From the NCBI GenBank assembly GCA_020445405.1, contig JAGRGQ010000038.1:1-38139 (forward strand): a DNA stretch of 38,139 bases. Reading direction: 5' to 3'. Positions 16,135-23,936 of the stretch are shown here, in pieces. Below the pieces are notes generated by a model. It saw only the letters and a list, made by a program, of their open reading frames with translations. It searched no databases and had not been told where the DNA came from. The position numbers and the translations under genes were made by a program. The first letter of the stretch is position 1, and every line of letters starts with the position of its first letter. Origin of the DNA: Gammaproteobacteria bacterium (GTDB lineage Bacteria; Pseudomonadota; Gammaproteobacteria; Chromatiales; Chromatiaceae).

Positions 16135-17418
16135 ATGAATTTCGTTTTTCTCATCCTCGTGTCAAGCGCGTTCCTGACCGCCGCCTGGAACCAGTTCAGC
16201 TCCGGCGATGCGGCGGCCACGCCGATGGATGCGCTTTCCACGGCCATGGTGGAATCTGCCGGTGGCGCGGTTGAACTCGCCATCGGCCTGGTAGGGGTCA
16301 TGGCGCTTTTTCTCGGGCTGATGAAAATTGCCGAGGAGGGGGGGCTGCTGACCGTGCTGGCTCGGGTCATCCGCCCGCTGATGGTGCGCCTGTTTCCCGA
16401 CGTTCCCGCAGAGCACCCGGCGATGGGCGCGATGATTCTCAACCTGTCGGCAAACCTGCTGGGACTGGGCAACGCGGCGACGCCGTTCGGCATCCGTGCC
16501 ATGCAGGAGCTGAACCGGCTCAACCCGGTCAAGGGAACCGCCACCGACTCGATGGTGCTGTTTCTGGCGATAAACACTTCCAGCATCACACTGCTTCCCA
16601 CCGGGGTGATCGCACTGCGCGCGGCGGCCGGATCGGCGGATCCGGCGGGCATCCTTCCCACCACACTCTTCGCCACAGCCTGCTCCACCACCGTGGCGAT
16701 CGCCGCCGCCCTCTTCTACCGCCGTTTTTTTCCGGTGGAGCCGACCGCCGAAGATGCCGGGGAGCAGATCGAGCAACAGGCGGTCGCCATGGAGACCGGA
16801 ATGCCGGCAGCCGGGAGTGGCTACCCGCTGTGGGTCTCCTGGTGCGTACTCGGGGGATTTCTGGCACTGATTCCTCTGACCATCCTCTACGGTCGTACTC
16901 TCTCCCCCTGGATCCTGCCCGGTCTGATGCTGGGATTTCTGCTGTTCGGCATTGCCCGCGGCGTCAGAATTTACGAGGCGTTCGTGGAGGGAGCCAGGGA
17001 GGGCTTTCAGGTAGCGCTCAAGATCATTCCCTACCTGGTAGCCATTCTGGTTGCCGTTGGCATGTTCCGCGCCAGCGGCGCGCTGGAATGGATGGTATCC
17101 GCGCTGGGCGGCATCACCGGTACGGTCGGACTACCGGCGGAAGCACTGCCGATGGCGCTGCTGCGACCGCTGTCCGGGTCCGGCGCCTACGGCATCCTGG
17201 CATCCATCGTTAACGACCCGGCTATCGGACCTGACAGTTACACCGGTTACCTCGTTTCCACACTGCAGGGCTCAACTGAAACCACCTTCTATGTGCTTGC
17301 GGTGTACTTCGGCGCGGTGCAGGTGCGCCGTATCCGCCATGCACTGGCCGCCGGGCTCAGCGCGGATATCGCCGGGGTGGTGGCTGCGGTCGTGGCGGTC
17401 TCTTTCCTTTACGGATAG
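16135..17418 (+). CDS. SpmA-SpmB-like nucleoside-recognition (Gate) domain membrane protein
   Basis: 427 residues from the ATG at 16135, which has GGGAG upstream (16126-16130); an upstream start ten codons earlier is less likely. The first half has the SpmA-like order: signal-like helix MNFVFLILVSSAFLTAAWNQ, then AVELAIGLVGVMALFLGLMK, then LNLSANLLGLGNAATPFGIR, the Gate motif. The second half has the SpmB-like equivalent (ALKIIPYLVAILVAVGMFRA, then LPMALLRPLSGSGAYGILAS). In Bacillus, SpmA and SpmB are separate proteins needed for spore core dehydration; in non-sporing Proteobacteria fused versions occur with unknown transport substrates. It is a polytopic inner-membrane protein, convergent with the next small gene. 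Confidence 0.85.
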   Translation: MNFVFLILVSSAFLTAAWNQFSSGDAAATPMDALSTAMVESAGGAVELAIGLVGVMALFLGLMKIAEEGGLLTVLARVIRPLMVRLFPDVPAEHPAMGAMILNLSANLLGLGNAATPFGIRAMQELNRLNPVKGTATDSMVLFLAINTSSITLLPTGVIALRAAAGSADPAGILPTTLFATACSTTVAIAAALFYRRFFPVEPTAEDAGEQIEQQAVAMETGMPAAGSGYPLWVSWCVLGGFLALIPLTILYGRTLSPWILPGLMLGFLLFGIARGVRIYEAFVEGAREGFQVALKIIPYLVAILVAVGMFRASGALEWMVSALGGITGTVGLPAEALPMALLRPLSGSGAYGILASIVNDPAIGPDSYTGYLVSTLQGSTETTFYVLAVYFGAVQVRRIRHALAAGLSADIAGVVAAVVAVSFLYG

Positions 17419-17499
17419 TCGCGGATTACCGGGCACGCGGCCCGCTGATGCCACATCGGCTACGCCACGCCCAACGCATCGCGCCACGTACCAAAACCG

Positions 17500-17517
17500 C
17501 CACGGTCCCAGCCGTGG
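17500..17517 (-). terminator. Possible terminator between convergent genes
   Basis: Hairpin CCACGG-N6-CCGTGG lies between the convergent stops at 17418 and 17535. On the minus strand it is followed by CGGTTTTGG, a short T run, so it may terminate the minus-strand gene. The stem is only 6 bp. Confidence 0.35.
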
Positions 17518-17534
17518 GGATTATGAGACAGACT

Positions 17535-17879
17535 CTAGTCGACCAGCAGGAGCACTTCGGTGCGGGCGCCCTCCTTGTCGATATCGAACCGCAGTTCGCA
17601 GTATTCGGCATTCTCGTCGACCGGCGATGGATCGTCCGCACAGCTGCATCCGGCAATCACGGAGCTGAAAAAAATTCCTGCTCTCACCTGGATACACGAT
17701 CCTGCATCATCCGCGCTGATCAACATCACACCGATATCCGCGGCGGTAATCTGACTGCCCTGCGACATTCCCTGCATCAGGGGAAGCAGCGAGCTCTCCA
17801 GCGTCGCGACCTCCTGCTCGAACACCTGTTTGAAAGCCGGCGTCCGCCAGGCGCTCCGCGTTTTTGGTAGTCTGAACAC
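17535..17879 (-). CDS. Small conserved hypothetical protein with cysteine cluster
   Basis: 114 residues from a GTG at 17879, preceded by GGGGAT at suitable distance. The frame is open farther upstream, but that part has composition unlike a protein. The coding part is convincing: RTPAFKQVFEQEVATLESSL, MQGMSQGSQITAADIGVMLI, then AGIFFSSVIAGCSCADDPSP and ENAEYCELRFDIDKEGA. The CSC pair plus YCEL give three nearby cysteines. I have seen similar short proteins in gammaproteobacterial genomes annotated only as hypothetical. There is no signal peptide, so it is probably cytoplasmic. The cysteines could bind a metal, but there is no direct evidence. Confidence 0.75.
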   Translation of the reverse strand: MFRLPKTRSAWRTPAFKQVFEQEVATLESSLLPLMQGMSQGSQITAADIGVMLISADDAGSCIQVRAGIFFSSVIAGCSCADDPSPVDENAEYCELRFDIDKEGARTEVLLLVD

Positions 17880-18370
17880 AGCAATATCCCCATGTTGAAG
17901 GCAAAACCGGTCAACCGGCGCCAGCGGCCCTGGCCGGATCCCGTTCAATCTGTTGGCACGTACGCGCGAGGCAACGCAATCCGGTCGGGGGTCTGGCTGG
18001 AGGACCTGTTGTCCCGGCGTCGGAACGGTATGGTGAATGTGCGCCCGCCGCCAATGAGCCGTCCCTGGCCGGCGCACCCCAACACATTACCGGGAGGCAA
18101 AACGAAAAGTCCTGGTTGCAGTTGCAGAGGTGCATTCTGCAGGGCTGACCCGGTACAGCACCGCACAATAATATGCCAGCCGCGTTGTATCAACGCCCCC
18201 CGGACGCGGGGGCAGTCAAATATGTGCCGTAACCGACAATAAATCCCCGGTTTCCAACACACTGCGGACTAAAGAAAGGTTCCGATCTGGCGACACATTG
18301 GTTGAGAACATAACGACAAGCGCCTTGGACCCGATCAGGGAACAGGCAAGTACCGCGCGCAGGCCATAGA
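17880..18370. other. Intergenic region, no supported gene
   Basis: About 490 bp. A hairpin GCCCCC...GGGGGC lies at 18195-18213. One plus-strand frame is open from about 18168 to the TAG just before 18371 and reads plausibly (TLRTKERFRSGDTLVENITT), but it has no start codon with a ribosome site. I treat it as non-coding or a remnant. Confidence 0.3.
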
Positions 18371-18538
18371 ATGGAAAATTTACTCCAGCAGAGAAGAGAA
18401 TTGACAACCAACCTGCTAAACAGGGCGAGATTGATCGGCCGGGAAGAGTACAACTCGACCAAGGCGGCGATCGAAAATATTCAGCACTCGTACAAAGATC
18501 CGAAGCTGCAGATTCTGATACTCAAACAGATGCAGTGA
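18371..18538 (+). CDS. Possible 55-residue small charged protein
   Basis: An ATG at 18371 opens 55 codons ending TGA at 18538. The product starts MENLLQQRRELTTNLLNRAR and ends DPKLQILILKQMQ. It is strongly helical and charged, without a membrane segment, and its amino-acid usage looks protein-like. The ribosome site is weak (AGG then seven bases). It resembles nothing I recognise; it could be a genuine small protein or the remnant of a larger gene. The flanks have no recognisable partner. Confidence 0.35.
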   Translation: MENLLQQRRELTTNLLNRARLIGREEYNSTKAAIENIQHSYKDPKLQILILKQMQ

Positions 18539-18956
18539 GTGTTGATGACGATCGGGCGGCAGCCCTTCAGCCATAGCTGACGGGTGAAATCCTGATCGCG
18601 ATGCAGACGGCACCGCCTACGGAAGTACCGGTGAATGTTTTACCATAACCTTGAATCCTGAAATGTCTTTTTATTCCCAGTTCTCATCGACCCGAAATCG
18701 AGAGCTGTGGATGAGGGGATGATCCCGCCACAGCACCCGGTCCGGCTCAACCCGGTTGCCTGCGACCCGCCAGTTGGAGATTTCACGCCCCCCGCCCGCC
18801 ACTACCGGAAACAGCACGCAGCGGCTGCCTGCCGGTCATCCGTTTCCGATCCCGGTCAAACGCAAACAATGGTAAAAAACAGCCGGGGTTCACAGCGGGA
18901 AATGCATTCCTGTGGTAGATTTCACCGTCGAATCGAATCGATACAGGAGTAAGTAG
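18539..18956. other. Intergenic region upstream of the lipoprotein gene
   Basis: About 420 bp in which I see no supported gene on either strand. The lipoprotein ribosome site (AGGAG at 18945-18949) is at its end. No convincing promoter was found. Confidence 0.3.
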
Positions 18957-19469
18957 ATGAGAACCATCCCGTTAGTCATATTAGCGCTTGTACTGGTACT
19001 GGCCGGATGCGGTCAGGAATCCCAGGTCGGCGAACAGGCTGCGCCTGAAGCCAAAACTGTACAGCAGAGCCCGGCTCCTGCACCGGTGGAGGAGGCAACG
19101 GCAACGACGACCCCGAATGCGGACAAGGGCATGGAGGAGAAGGCAAAAGAGATGTATCAGTCGGTTAAGGAGACGACCGGGAGTGCGGCCGAGGCCGTGG
19201 TTGACAAAACCAAGGAGATGTATGAATCGGCCAAGCAGCAGACCAGCGACATGACCGAAACTGTGGTCGACAAATCCAGCGCAGCCTGGGATAAAACCAA
19301 GGAGGCCGCCAGCGACGTTGTCGACGGGACCAAGGAGTATGGCGTGAAGGCCATGGAAAAATCTCAGGAGATCTACGAGTCCACCAAGGAGAAGGCCGGT
19401 CAGATGCTGGATGAGGCGACCAAAAAGGGCGAGCAGCCGCCCGCACCTGTAGAGAGCAAGGAGAGCTGA
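18957..19469 (+). CDS. LEA-like repetitive lipoprotein
   Basis: 170 residues with a lipoprotein signal peptide ending LVLAGC, where Cys18 is the lipidated residue. A Pro/Ala/Thr-rich linker (about 19-57) follows, then an amphipathic helical region (about 58-160) built of loose 11-residue repeats: EKAKEMYQSVKETTGSAAEA, DKTKEMYESAKQQTSDMTET, DKTKEAASDVVDGTKEYG, EKSQEIYESTKEKAGQM. This pattern, rich in Lys, Glu and Ala with few bulky residues, is like group-3 LEA and YtxH-type stress proteins. It probably forms an extended or disordered helix anchored in the outer or inner membrane. A desiccation or osmotic role is inference from the repeat type. The ribosome site is AGGAG seven bases before the ATG. 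Confidence 0.85.
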   Translation: MRTIPLVILALVLVLAGCGQESQVGEQAAPEAKTVQQSPAPAPVEEATATTTPNADKGMEEKAKEMYQSVKETTGSAAEAVVDKTKEMYESAKQQTSDMTETVVDKSSAAWDKTKEAASDVVDGTKEYGVKAMEKSQEIYESTKEKAGQMLDEATKKGEQPPAPVESKES

Positions 19470-19478
19470 TTCACCGGC

Positions 19479-19526
19479 ATCCGGCAACTGGCGCAGGCAG
19501 CTTGGAACCTGCAGCTGTTGCCGGAT
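19479..19526. terminator. Long hairpin between convergent genes
   Basis: A perfect 10-bp stem ATCCGGCAAC (19479-19488) / GTTGCCGGAT (19517-19526) encloses an inner GCAGG/CCTGC stem. It lies between the lipoprotein stop and the stop of the convergent STAS gene. There is no clear T tract on either side, so intrinsic termination is probable but not textbook. Confidence 0.5.
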
Positions 19527-19529
19527 TGT

Positions 19530-19916
19530 CTACTCCTCCTGTGAATTATTTTTGCTTTCCAGAATCCAGGACCTGGCCTCTTCCAGCTCTTCGTATTTGA
19601 AAACCTTGACTTCCGCGTTAACAAAGTGGCCGGCAACAACTTCCGCCAGTTTACCGATGGGCGAGTCGGTGACCAGCGCAACACGGGAGATCTTCTGGTG
19701 GTGATTCCTGACAAAACTCAAATGCTTTGTGAGGGCGGCAAATGAATCCCAACCAGGAAATGACTCCGAACGGATGATCAGTCCGTTGAGCCTGCCCCTC
19801 TCCTCTATAAAGGGATCTATTTTCTCGGCAGCGGCTTCGAAGTCACCAACAGTCAGAGCGCCATCGGGCTCCAGAATCACTATACCCACTTTGGTAATAA
19901 GCTGGACACTTAACAT
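19530..19916 (-). CDS. SpoIIAA-like STAS/AS-domain protein
   Basis: 128 residues from the ATG at 19916, which has GGGAGAGAG upstream; a farther upstream start adds 16 residues with no family resemblance. The fold is the SpoIIAA-like (PF11964-type) domain: VGIVILEPDGALTVGDFEAA, then ERGRLNGLIIRSESFPGWDS, then HHQKISRVALVTDSPIGKLA and HFVNAEVKVFKYEELEEARS. Members lack the phosphorylatable Ser of anti-anti-sigma factors and are thought to bind lipids or membranes; function is poorly known. It is convergent with the LEA-like lipoprotein. Confidence 0.8.
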   Translation of the reverse strand: MLSVQLITKVGIVILEPDGALTVGDFEAAAEKIDPFIEERGRLNGLIIRSESFPGWDSFAALTKHLSFVRNHHQKISRVALVTDSPIGKLAEVVAGHFVNAEVKVFKYEELEEARSWILESKNNSQEE

Positions 19917-20229
19917 TTGCTCTCTCCCGGAGAGGAATAACAAATACGGTAAATACCGCACCACACAAACCTAGCTTACCAAAACTCGCAAAACAAGCGA
20001 TAGATCAGGCGCCATTTTCCGTTTCCTCCAGAACCCGTCGCATAATCCCCCGCAAACAGCGTTGCTGTCCGAAATGCGTGCCGGTCGGCAGGGACCGGCG
20101 CTCAACCTCCCCGCCGCCGGGTGGATCAAGGTTAACCCGGCTTGAGAAAATGATGACGCTGTGGTTCTTTGTACTTACGATATGCGAATCGAGGCATCCC
20201 TTCCATCACTGACCAACAGCGGAATAGAA

Positions 20230-20820
20230 ATGGCCACCCCTATCAGCAAAAAGAAAATTGAACAGCTCCCGATAGAGCCTTACGGCGCCATGCGCGATGA
20301 TTTGCGGACTGGAGACCTGGTGTTCTGCTCCGGTTCCTATTATTTTTCGAAAGCCATTCAGAAGTTTACCCACTCGGTATGGAGCCATGTCGGGATGATC
20401 TACAGGGATCCAACGCTGAAGCGGGTATTCATTCTCGAGAGCGAGACACTGATCGGTGTACGCCTGGCGCCGCTATCCAAATATCTCAAAGACTACCACG
20501 GCAAAAATATACCTTATAAAGGCAATATGGTGATCGCCCGGGTGCATCCCCCTGTAGACGAAAAAAAACTCAACCATGCGATCAGCTACGGTATGGACGA
20601 ACTCACCAAGCCCTATGACAACTTCGAGATACTACGTATTGGCTTCCGCATTTTATTCAATATCAGCCGGCGTTCGCGCGATAGAAAATACATCTGCTCG
20701 GAATTGGTTTATGAGTGCTTCGATCGTATCGGTGTACCCTTTCATCTGCGCGACGAATACGTGAGCCCGGACGACATTTGGCAGGATGACCAGGTGCAGC
20801 AGCAGTACCGCATTCTGTGA
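20230..20820 (+). CDS. YiiX-like permuted papain-fold amidase/peptidase
   Basis: 196 residues from the ATG at 20230; the frame is open 23 codons upstream (alternative starts at 20161 and 20182). The protein begins MATPISKKKIEQLPIEPY. It matches the YiiX / circularly permuted NlpC-P60 group: LRTGDLVFCSGSYYFSKAIQ, then WSHVGMIYRD with the catalytic His (about residue 53), LESE with the third polar residue (about 70), and YICSELVYECF with the nucleophilic Cys (about 156). The His-before-Cys order is the permuted one. There is no signal peptide, so it may act in the cytoplasm, possibly on acylated or lipid substrates as in related permuted enzymes. It is isolated on the plus strand. Confidence 0.8.
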   Translation: MATPISKKKIEQLPIEPYGAMRDDLRTGDLVFCSGSYYFSKAIQKFTHSVWSHVGMIYRDPTLKRVFILESETLIGVRLAPLSKYLKDYHGKNIPYKGNMVIARVHPPVDEKKLNHAISYGMDELTKPYDNFEILRIGFRILFNISRRSRDRKYICSELVYECFDRIGVPFHLRDEYVSPDDIWQDDQVQQQYRIL

Positions 20821-21310
20821 CCTTTCGGAATAGCGATCAGCAGATGCAGCCGTACAACCCGGCCGCCGGTAGTGGAACATGACGCACCGCCAACGGCGGC
20901 ATACAGGGACCAGGCTGAACTTTTCCCGTACGAAACATACAGCGGCGTCGTCACACGCCCGGCCCGGTACGGGTGGCATCAAACGCGCTTTCCCAAAGCG
21001 GCCGCGGGAGACTGGCGACAGCTTGCGGGATTGAGAAACGGGAGATTGCCGGTAGCTCAACTCCGGCAGAAAAATGATCGTGAGAATCTTCGGGGAGGGG
21101 TGGCCGATCCGCTGTCAGTCCCCCCGGTATTGCGCCGGGGGGGCTTTATTGGACAGCTGGACTCAACATCGTTTGACGGAAACCCGCCAGGTCATGAACG
21201 GTTGATGTCAACGGGATTGGTTGCCCGCCCGACATGCCGCCAAGCTCGCTAAGCGGATCCGCCTCTGTTGTTTACTTCAAGCCAAACAAGTCCGATTGCG
21301 TGCCTGCTGG
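20821..21310. other. Intergenic region with terminator
   Basis: About 490 bp. Apart from the hairpin at 21120-21150, I see no gene. The stretch 21000-21120 is GC-rich and structured and could be a short untranslated RNA or a long 3' leader of the preceding gene. No promoter of good quality was found. Confidence 0.3.
21120..21150 (+). terminator. Rho-independent terminator
   Basis: Stem CCCCCCGG (21120-21127) / CCGGGGGG (21135-21142) with a 7-nt loop, followed by GCTTTATT. It is flanked by an outer GCTGTC/GACAGC pair. Orientation favours the plus strand, 300 bp after the YiiX-like gene. Confidence 0.7.
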
Positions 21311-21448
21311 CTACCTTCCACGTCCGGCCGGCTTTCTGGCCGCGGGTTTTGCCGCTGCCGGTGCCGGCTTTGCGGCCGCAGGTTTTTTGGCGGCGGCTGC
21401 TGGAGCCGGTTTGCTCGCGACGGGCTTTCTGGTGTTTGTGGTTGCCAT
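21311..21448 (-). CDS. 45-residue KPA-rich histone H1-like protein
   Basis: A short minus-strand gene from the ATG at 21448 to TAG at 21311. It has a good ribosome site (GAGGTGG nine bases upstream) and the promoter described next. The product starts MATTNTRKPVASKPAPAAAA, continues with KKPAAAKPAPAAAKPAARKP and ends AGRGR. It is lysine/arginine, alanine and proline only, like the tail of histone H1 and the C-termini of AlgP and other bacterial H1-like proteins, but with no additional domain. Such proteins bind DNA non-specifically. Overlapping frames on both strands are open by chance because of the repeats. Reality is supported by the start signals, not by homology. Confidence 0.6.
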   Translation of the reverse strand: MATTNTRKPVASKPAPAAAAKKPAAAKPAPAAAKPAARKPAGRGR

Positions 21449-21804
21449 TGAAATCCACCTCATAGTCAAGAGAACCTTGCCTAAGCAAGGAAACTGTTAA
21501 AGGAAACTACCTAAAGTAGAAACGAGCAGGGGATGGCGCTGGGGCTCAGGTGGTCGCTGTTGGACCGAACAATTGCAGGAACACATCCGGTGTCCATGCG
21601 CTTGCCAAGCAGGCTACTTTGGGGCCATTTAATACGACTAACCGCTGAGCATGTCAATAATCTTTTTCAGCCTTTGGAAAATTTCTTCCAGGGGGTTTTT
21701 TCCCTCGCGCCGATTCCGCGAAACAGCGCTGCCGGACGGCACTTTGCGCTGAATAAACGGTGGCACGGCGCATTACACAGACACGGTGAGGATGTCCCAA
21801 GCCG
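21449..21804 (-). promoter_or_regulatory. Promoter and long leader of the H1-like gene
   Basis: On the minus strand, TTGACA (21657-21652), a 17-bp spacer and TATTAA (21634-21629, four of six) form a good sigma-70 promoter. The predicted start is near 21622, giving a leader of about 175 nt. The leader contains a perfect inverted repeat CCTTGC-CTAA-GCAAGG (21475-21490), 27 bp before the ATG, which could affect translation. The rest (21660-21804) lies downstream of sdaA and shows no gene. Confidence 0.55.
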
Positions 21805-23205
21805 CTAGCATTCGATAATATTGACAGGCACCTCAAACACGTTAACCGCAAGTCCGCCGCGGGCGGTCTCCTTGTATTTTGTCTTCATGTCCCTGCCGGT
21901 ATCGCGCATGGTCTTGATCACCTTGTCCAGCGTCACAAAGTGCTTGCCATCGCCACGCAGCGCCATACGCGCCGCATTGATGGCTTTGACCGCGGCCATC
22001 GCATTGCGCTCGATACAGGGTACCTGCACCAATCCGCCAACCGGATCACAGGTGAGTCCAAGATTGTGCTCCATACCGATTTCCGCGGCATTCTCGACCT
22101 GCTCGGGTGTACCGCCCAGTACCGCTGCCAGCGCCCCCGAGGCCATGGAGCAGGCCGAGCCCACCTCTCCCTGACAACCGACCTCGGCGCCGGAAATAGA
22201 GGCATTTTTCTTGTACAGAATTCCGATCGCACCGGCCGTCAGCAGAAATTCGATGACGCCGTCGTCGCTGGAGTTGGGGATGAACCGATCGTAGTAGTGC
22301 AGAACAGCGGGAATAATACCGGCGGCACCATTGGTGGGTGCGGTCACCACCCGGCCTCCGGCTGCGTTCTCCTCGTTGACGGCAAGCGCATACAGATTGA
22401 CCCAGTCCAGCACCGTCAAAGGATCCCGAAGACCCTGTTCCGGCTTGCCGCTCAATTCCCGGAACAGATTGGCGGCGCGGCGTTTGACCCGCATGCCTCC
22501 CGGCAGTACGCCTTCGCTTTCGCAGCCGCGCCTGACGCATCTCTGCATGACTTCCCAGATACCCCACAAGCTGTCGCGAATCTCCTTTTCAGAACGCCAT
22601 ACCTTTTCGTTCTCCAGCATGATTTCGCTGATGGAGCAGTTGTAGCGCGCGCAGAGTCCCAGCAGTTCCGCGGCGGAATCGAATGGCCGCGGCAGCGGAG
22701 TCGTAGCCTGGCGTATACGGTCTTCGCCGGCCGCCTGCTCGTCCACAACGAATCCACCGCCCACCGAGTAATAGCCTTTTGCAAAGAGTTCCCTGTCTGC
22801 AGCATCGAGCGCCTGAAAGCGCATTCCGTTCGGGTGATAAGGCAGGGTTTTGCGGCGATGAAACAGGATATGCTGCGCTTCTGAAAAGAGGATCGGATGC
22901 CGGCCGAGCAGCGACAGCCGGCCCGTACGTCTTATTGCGTCTATTTTCGCATCGATCGTATCGGGGTCCACCAACTCCGGCTCCTCGCCGGAAAGCCCCA
23001 GCATTACCGCTTTGTCACTGGCATGGCCCTTGCCGGTAGCGCCGAGAGAACCGAACAGCTCGCCCCTGACGCTGGCAACCGCTGTCAACAGGCCCGTTTT
23101 CCGCAGCAGCGCGGCAAACTCGAAAGCCGCACGCATCGGTCCGACTGTATGGGAACTCGATGGACCGATCCCGACTTTGAACAGGTCGAATATGCTTATG
23201 GACAT
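21805..23205 (-). CDS. sdaA: L-serine ammonia-lyase (L-serine dehydratase), iron-sulfur type
   Basis: 466 residues, single-chain form with fused beta and alpha domains. The N-terminus [20 protein letters not shown] is diagnostic. The catalytic alpha domain has [39 protein letters not shown] and [20 protein letters not shown], holding the cysteines that ligate the [4Fe-4S] cluster. It deaminates L-serine to pyruvate and ammonia. It is 132 bp downstream of the gcvR-like gene on the same strand as gcvT and gcvP. Serine made from glycine would feed it through serine hydroxymethyltransferase, which is not in the window. Confidence 0.96.
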   Translation of the reverse strand: MSISIFDLFKVGIGPSSSHTVGPMRAAFEFAALLRKTGLLTAVASVRGELFGSLGATGKGHASDKAVMLGLSGEEPELVDPDTIDAKIDAIRRTGRLSLLGRHPILFSEAQHILFHRRKTLPYHPNGMRFQALDAADRELFAKGYYSVGGGFVVDEQAAGEDRIRQATTPLPRPFDSAAELLGLCARYNCSISEIMLENEKVWRSEKEIRDSLWGIWEVMQRCVRRGCESEGVLPGGMRVKRRAANLFRELSGKPEQGLRDPLTVLDWVNLYALAVNEENAAGGRVVTAPTNGAAGIIPAVLHYYDRFIPNSSDDGVIEFLLTAGAIGILYKKNASISGAEVGCQGEVGSACSMASGALAAVLGGTPEQVENAAEIGMEHNLGLTCDPVGGLVQVPCIERNAMAAVKAINAARMALRGDGKHFVTLDKVIKTMRDTGRDMKTKYKETARGGLAVNVFEVPVNIIEC

Positions 23206-23337
23206 CGCAGTGACTCCAGACTCTCTGGCCTCGCGGAGCGGCTGGCGCTGAAGCCCGAATCCGGAAGCTGTCTGCGCTGATACCTGATTTACCGGCAGCT
23301 GCGGCCCGGACCGGGACCAGCCTTCAACAGAGGCAGA

Positions 23338-23868
23338 TCAGGCGGTTGGCTGGCTCTTCAGATCGATATCCACCATGAGTTCGTCCGCCAGCACTTCCAG
23401 GCCCTGCTGCAATGCCTCCATGTCGAGATCGTCCGGCACGCGCAGATCTGCCCAGGCACGAAAAAGCGTCTCACCGGACCAGGATGCGCTTTCGGTTTCC
23501 GTGTGCAGCTTTTCGATGCTGACGCCCTGGCGCGCAAGCGCGGATGATATCTCCTGGACTATACCGACGCGGTCCTGGCCGGTAAGTTCCAGCTGCACTT
23601 CCCGGAATCCTCCCGCGTCCTGACCGCTCAATCCGCTGTCCACCATCACATTCAGCCCGTCTGCCTGAAGCCTCTCCAGCGCTGCGACCAGGCGGTCGAA
23701 ATTTTCTTCCGGCACATCCGCTTCCACCATGCCTGCAAAGCGCCCGGCGAGGTTCGCCATACGACTCTCCAGCCAGTTGGCGTTGTGGGCAACCAGCGTG
23801 CGCGCCAGCAGTTCCACCAATCCGGGCCGATCCGCCCCGATCACTGTAATCACCATATACTTGTTCAT
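23338..23868 (-). CDS. gcvR: Glycine cleavage system regulator GcvR-like (two ACT domains)
   Basis: 176 residues, two tandem ACT domains: MVITVIGADRPGLVELLART (about 5-24) and QLELTGQDRVGIVQEISSAL (about 93-112). E. coli GcvR (about 190 residues) has this layout; it binds glycine and blocks the activator GcvA, so that glycine relieves repression. It lies 68 bp downstream of gcvP, which supports the assignment. No GcvA-like LysR gene is in the window, so it may act on a distant partner or another regulator. Other ACT-ACT proteins are possible, but the context favours GcvR. Confidence 0.85.
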   Translation of the reverse strand: MNKYMVITVIGADRPGLVELLARTLVAHNANWLESRMANLAGRFAGMVEADVPEENFDRLVAALERLQADGLNVMVDSGLSGQDAGGFREVQLELTGQDRVGIVQEISSALARQGVSIEKLHTETESASWSGETLFRAWADLRVPDDLDMEALQQGLEVLADELMVDIDLKSQPTA

Positions 23869-23936
23869 TGGGTATAACCTCGTTCAGGCTGGGCACGATC
23901 AGGCCCGCGACAGCTGTGCCGTTGACCCTCGCCGGC

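Noticed and set aside
18272..18295. Sigma-28-like CTAAAG...CCGATCT
   Set aside because: Spacing between the two elements is too short for a flagellar promoter and no motility gene follows.
21048..21120. tRNA-like start GCCGGTAGCTCA and later GGGGTGGCCGA
   Set aside because: No anticodon stem, T-loop (GGTTCRA) or acceptor pairing can be built around either.
21630..21639. TAATACGACT, identical to the first ten bases of the T7 promoter
   Set aside because: The match stops there (no CACTATAGGG follows) and overlaps a normal sigma-70 -10 region on the other strand; chance similarity.
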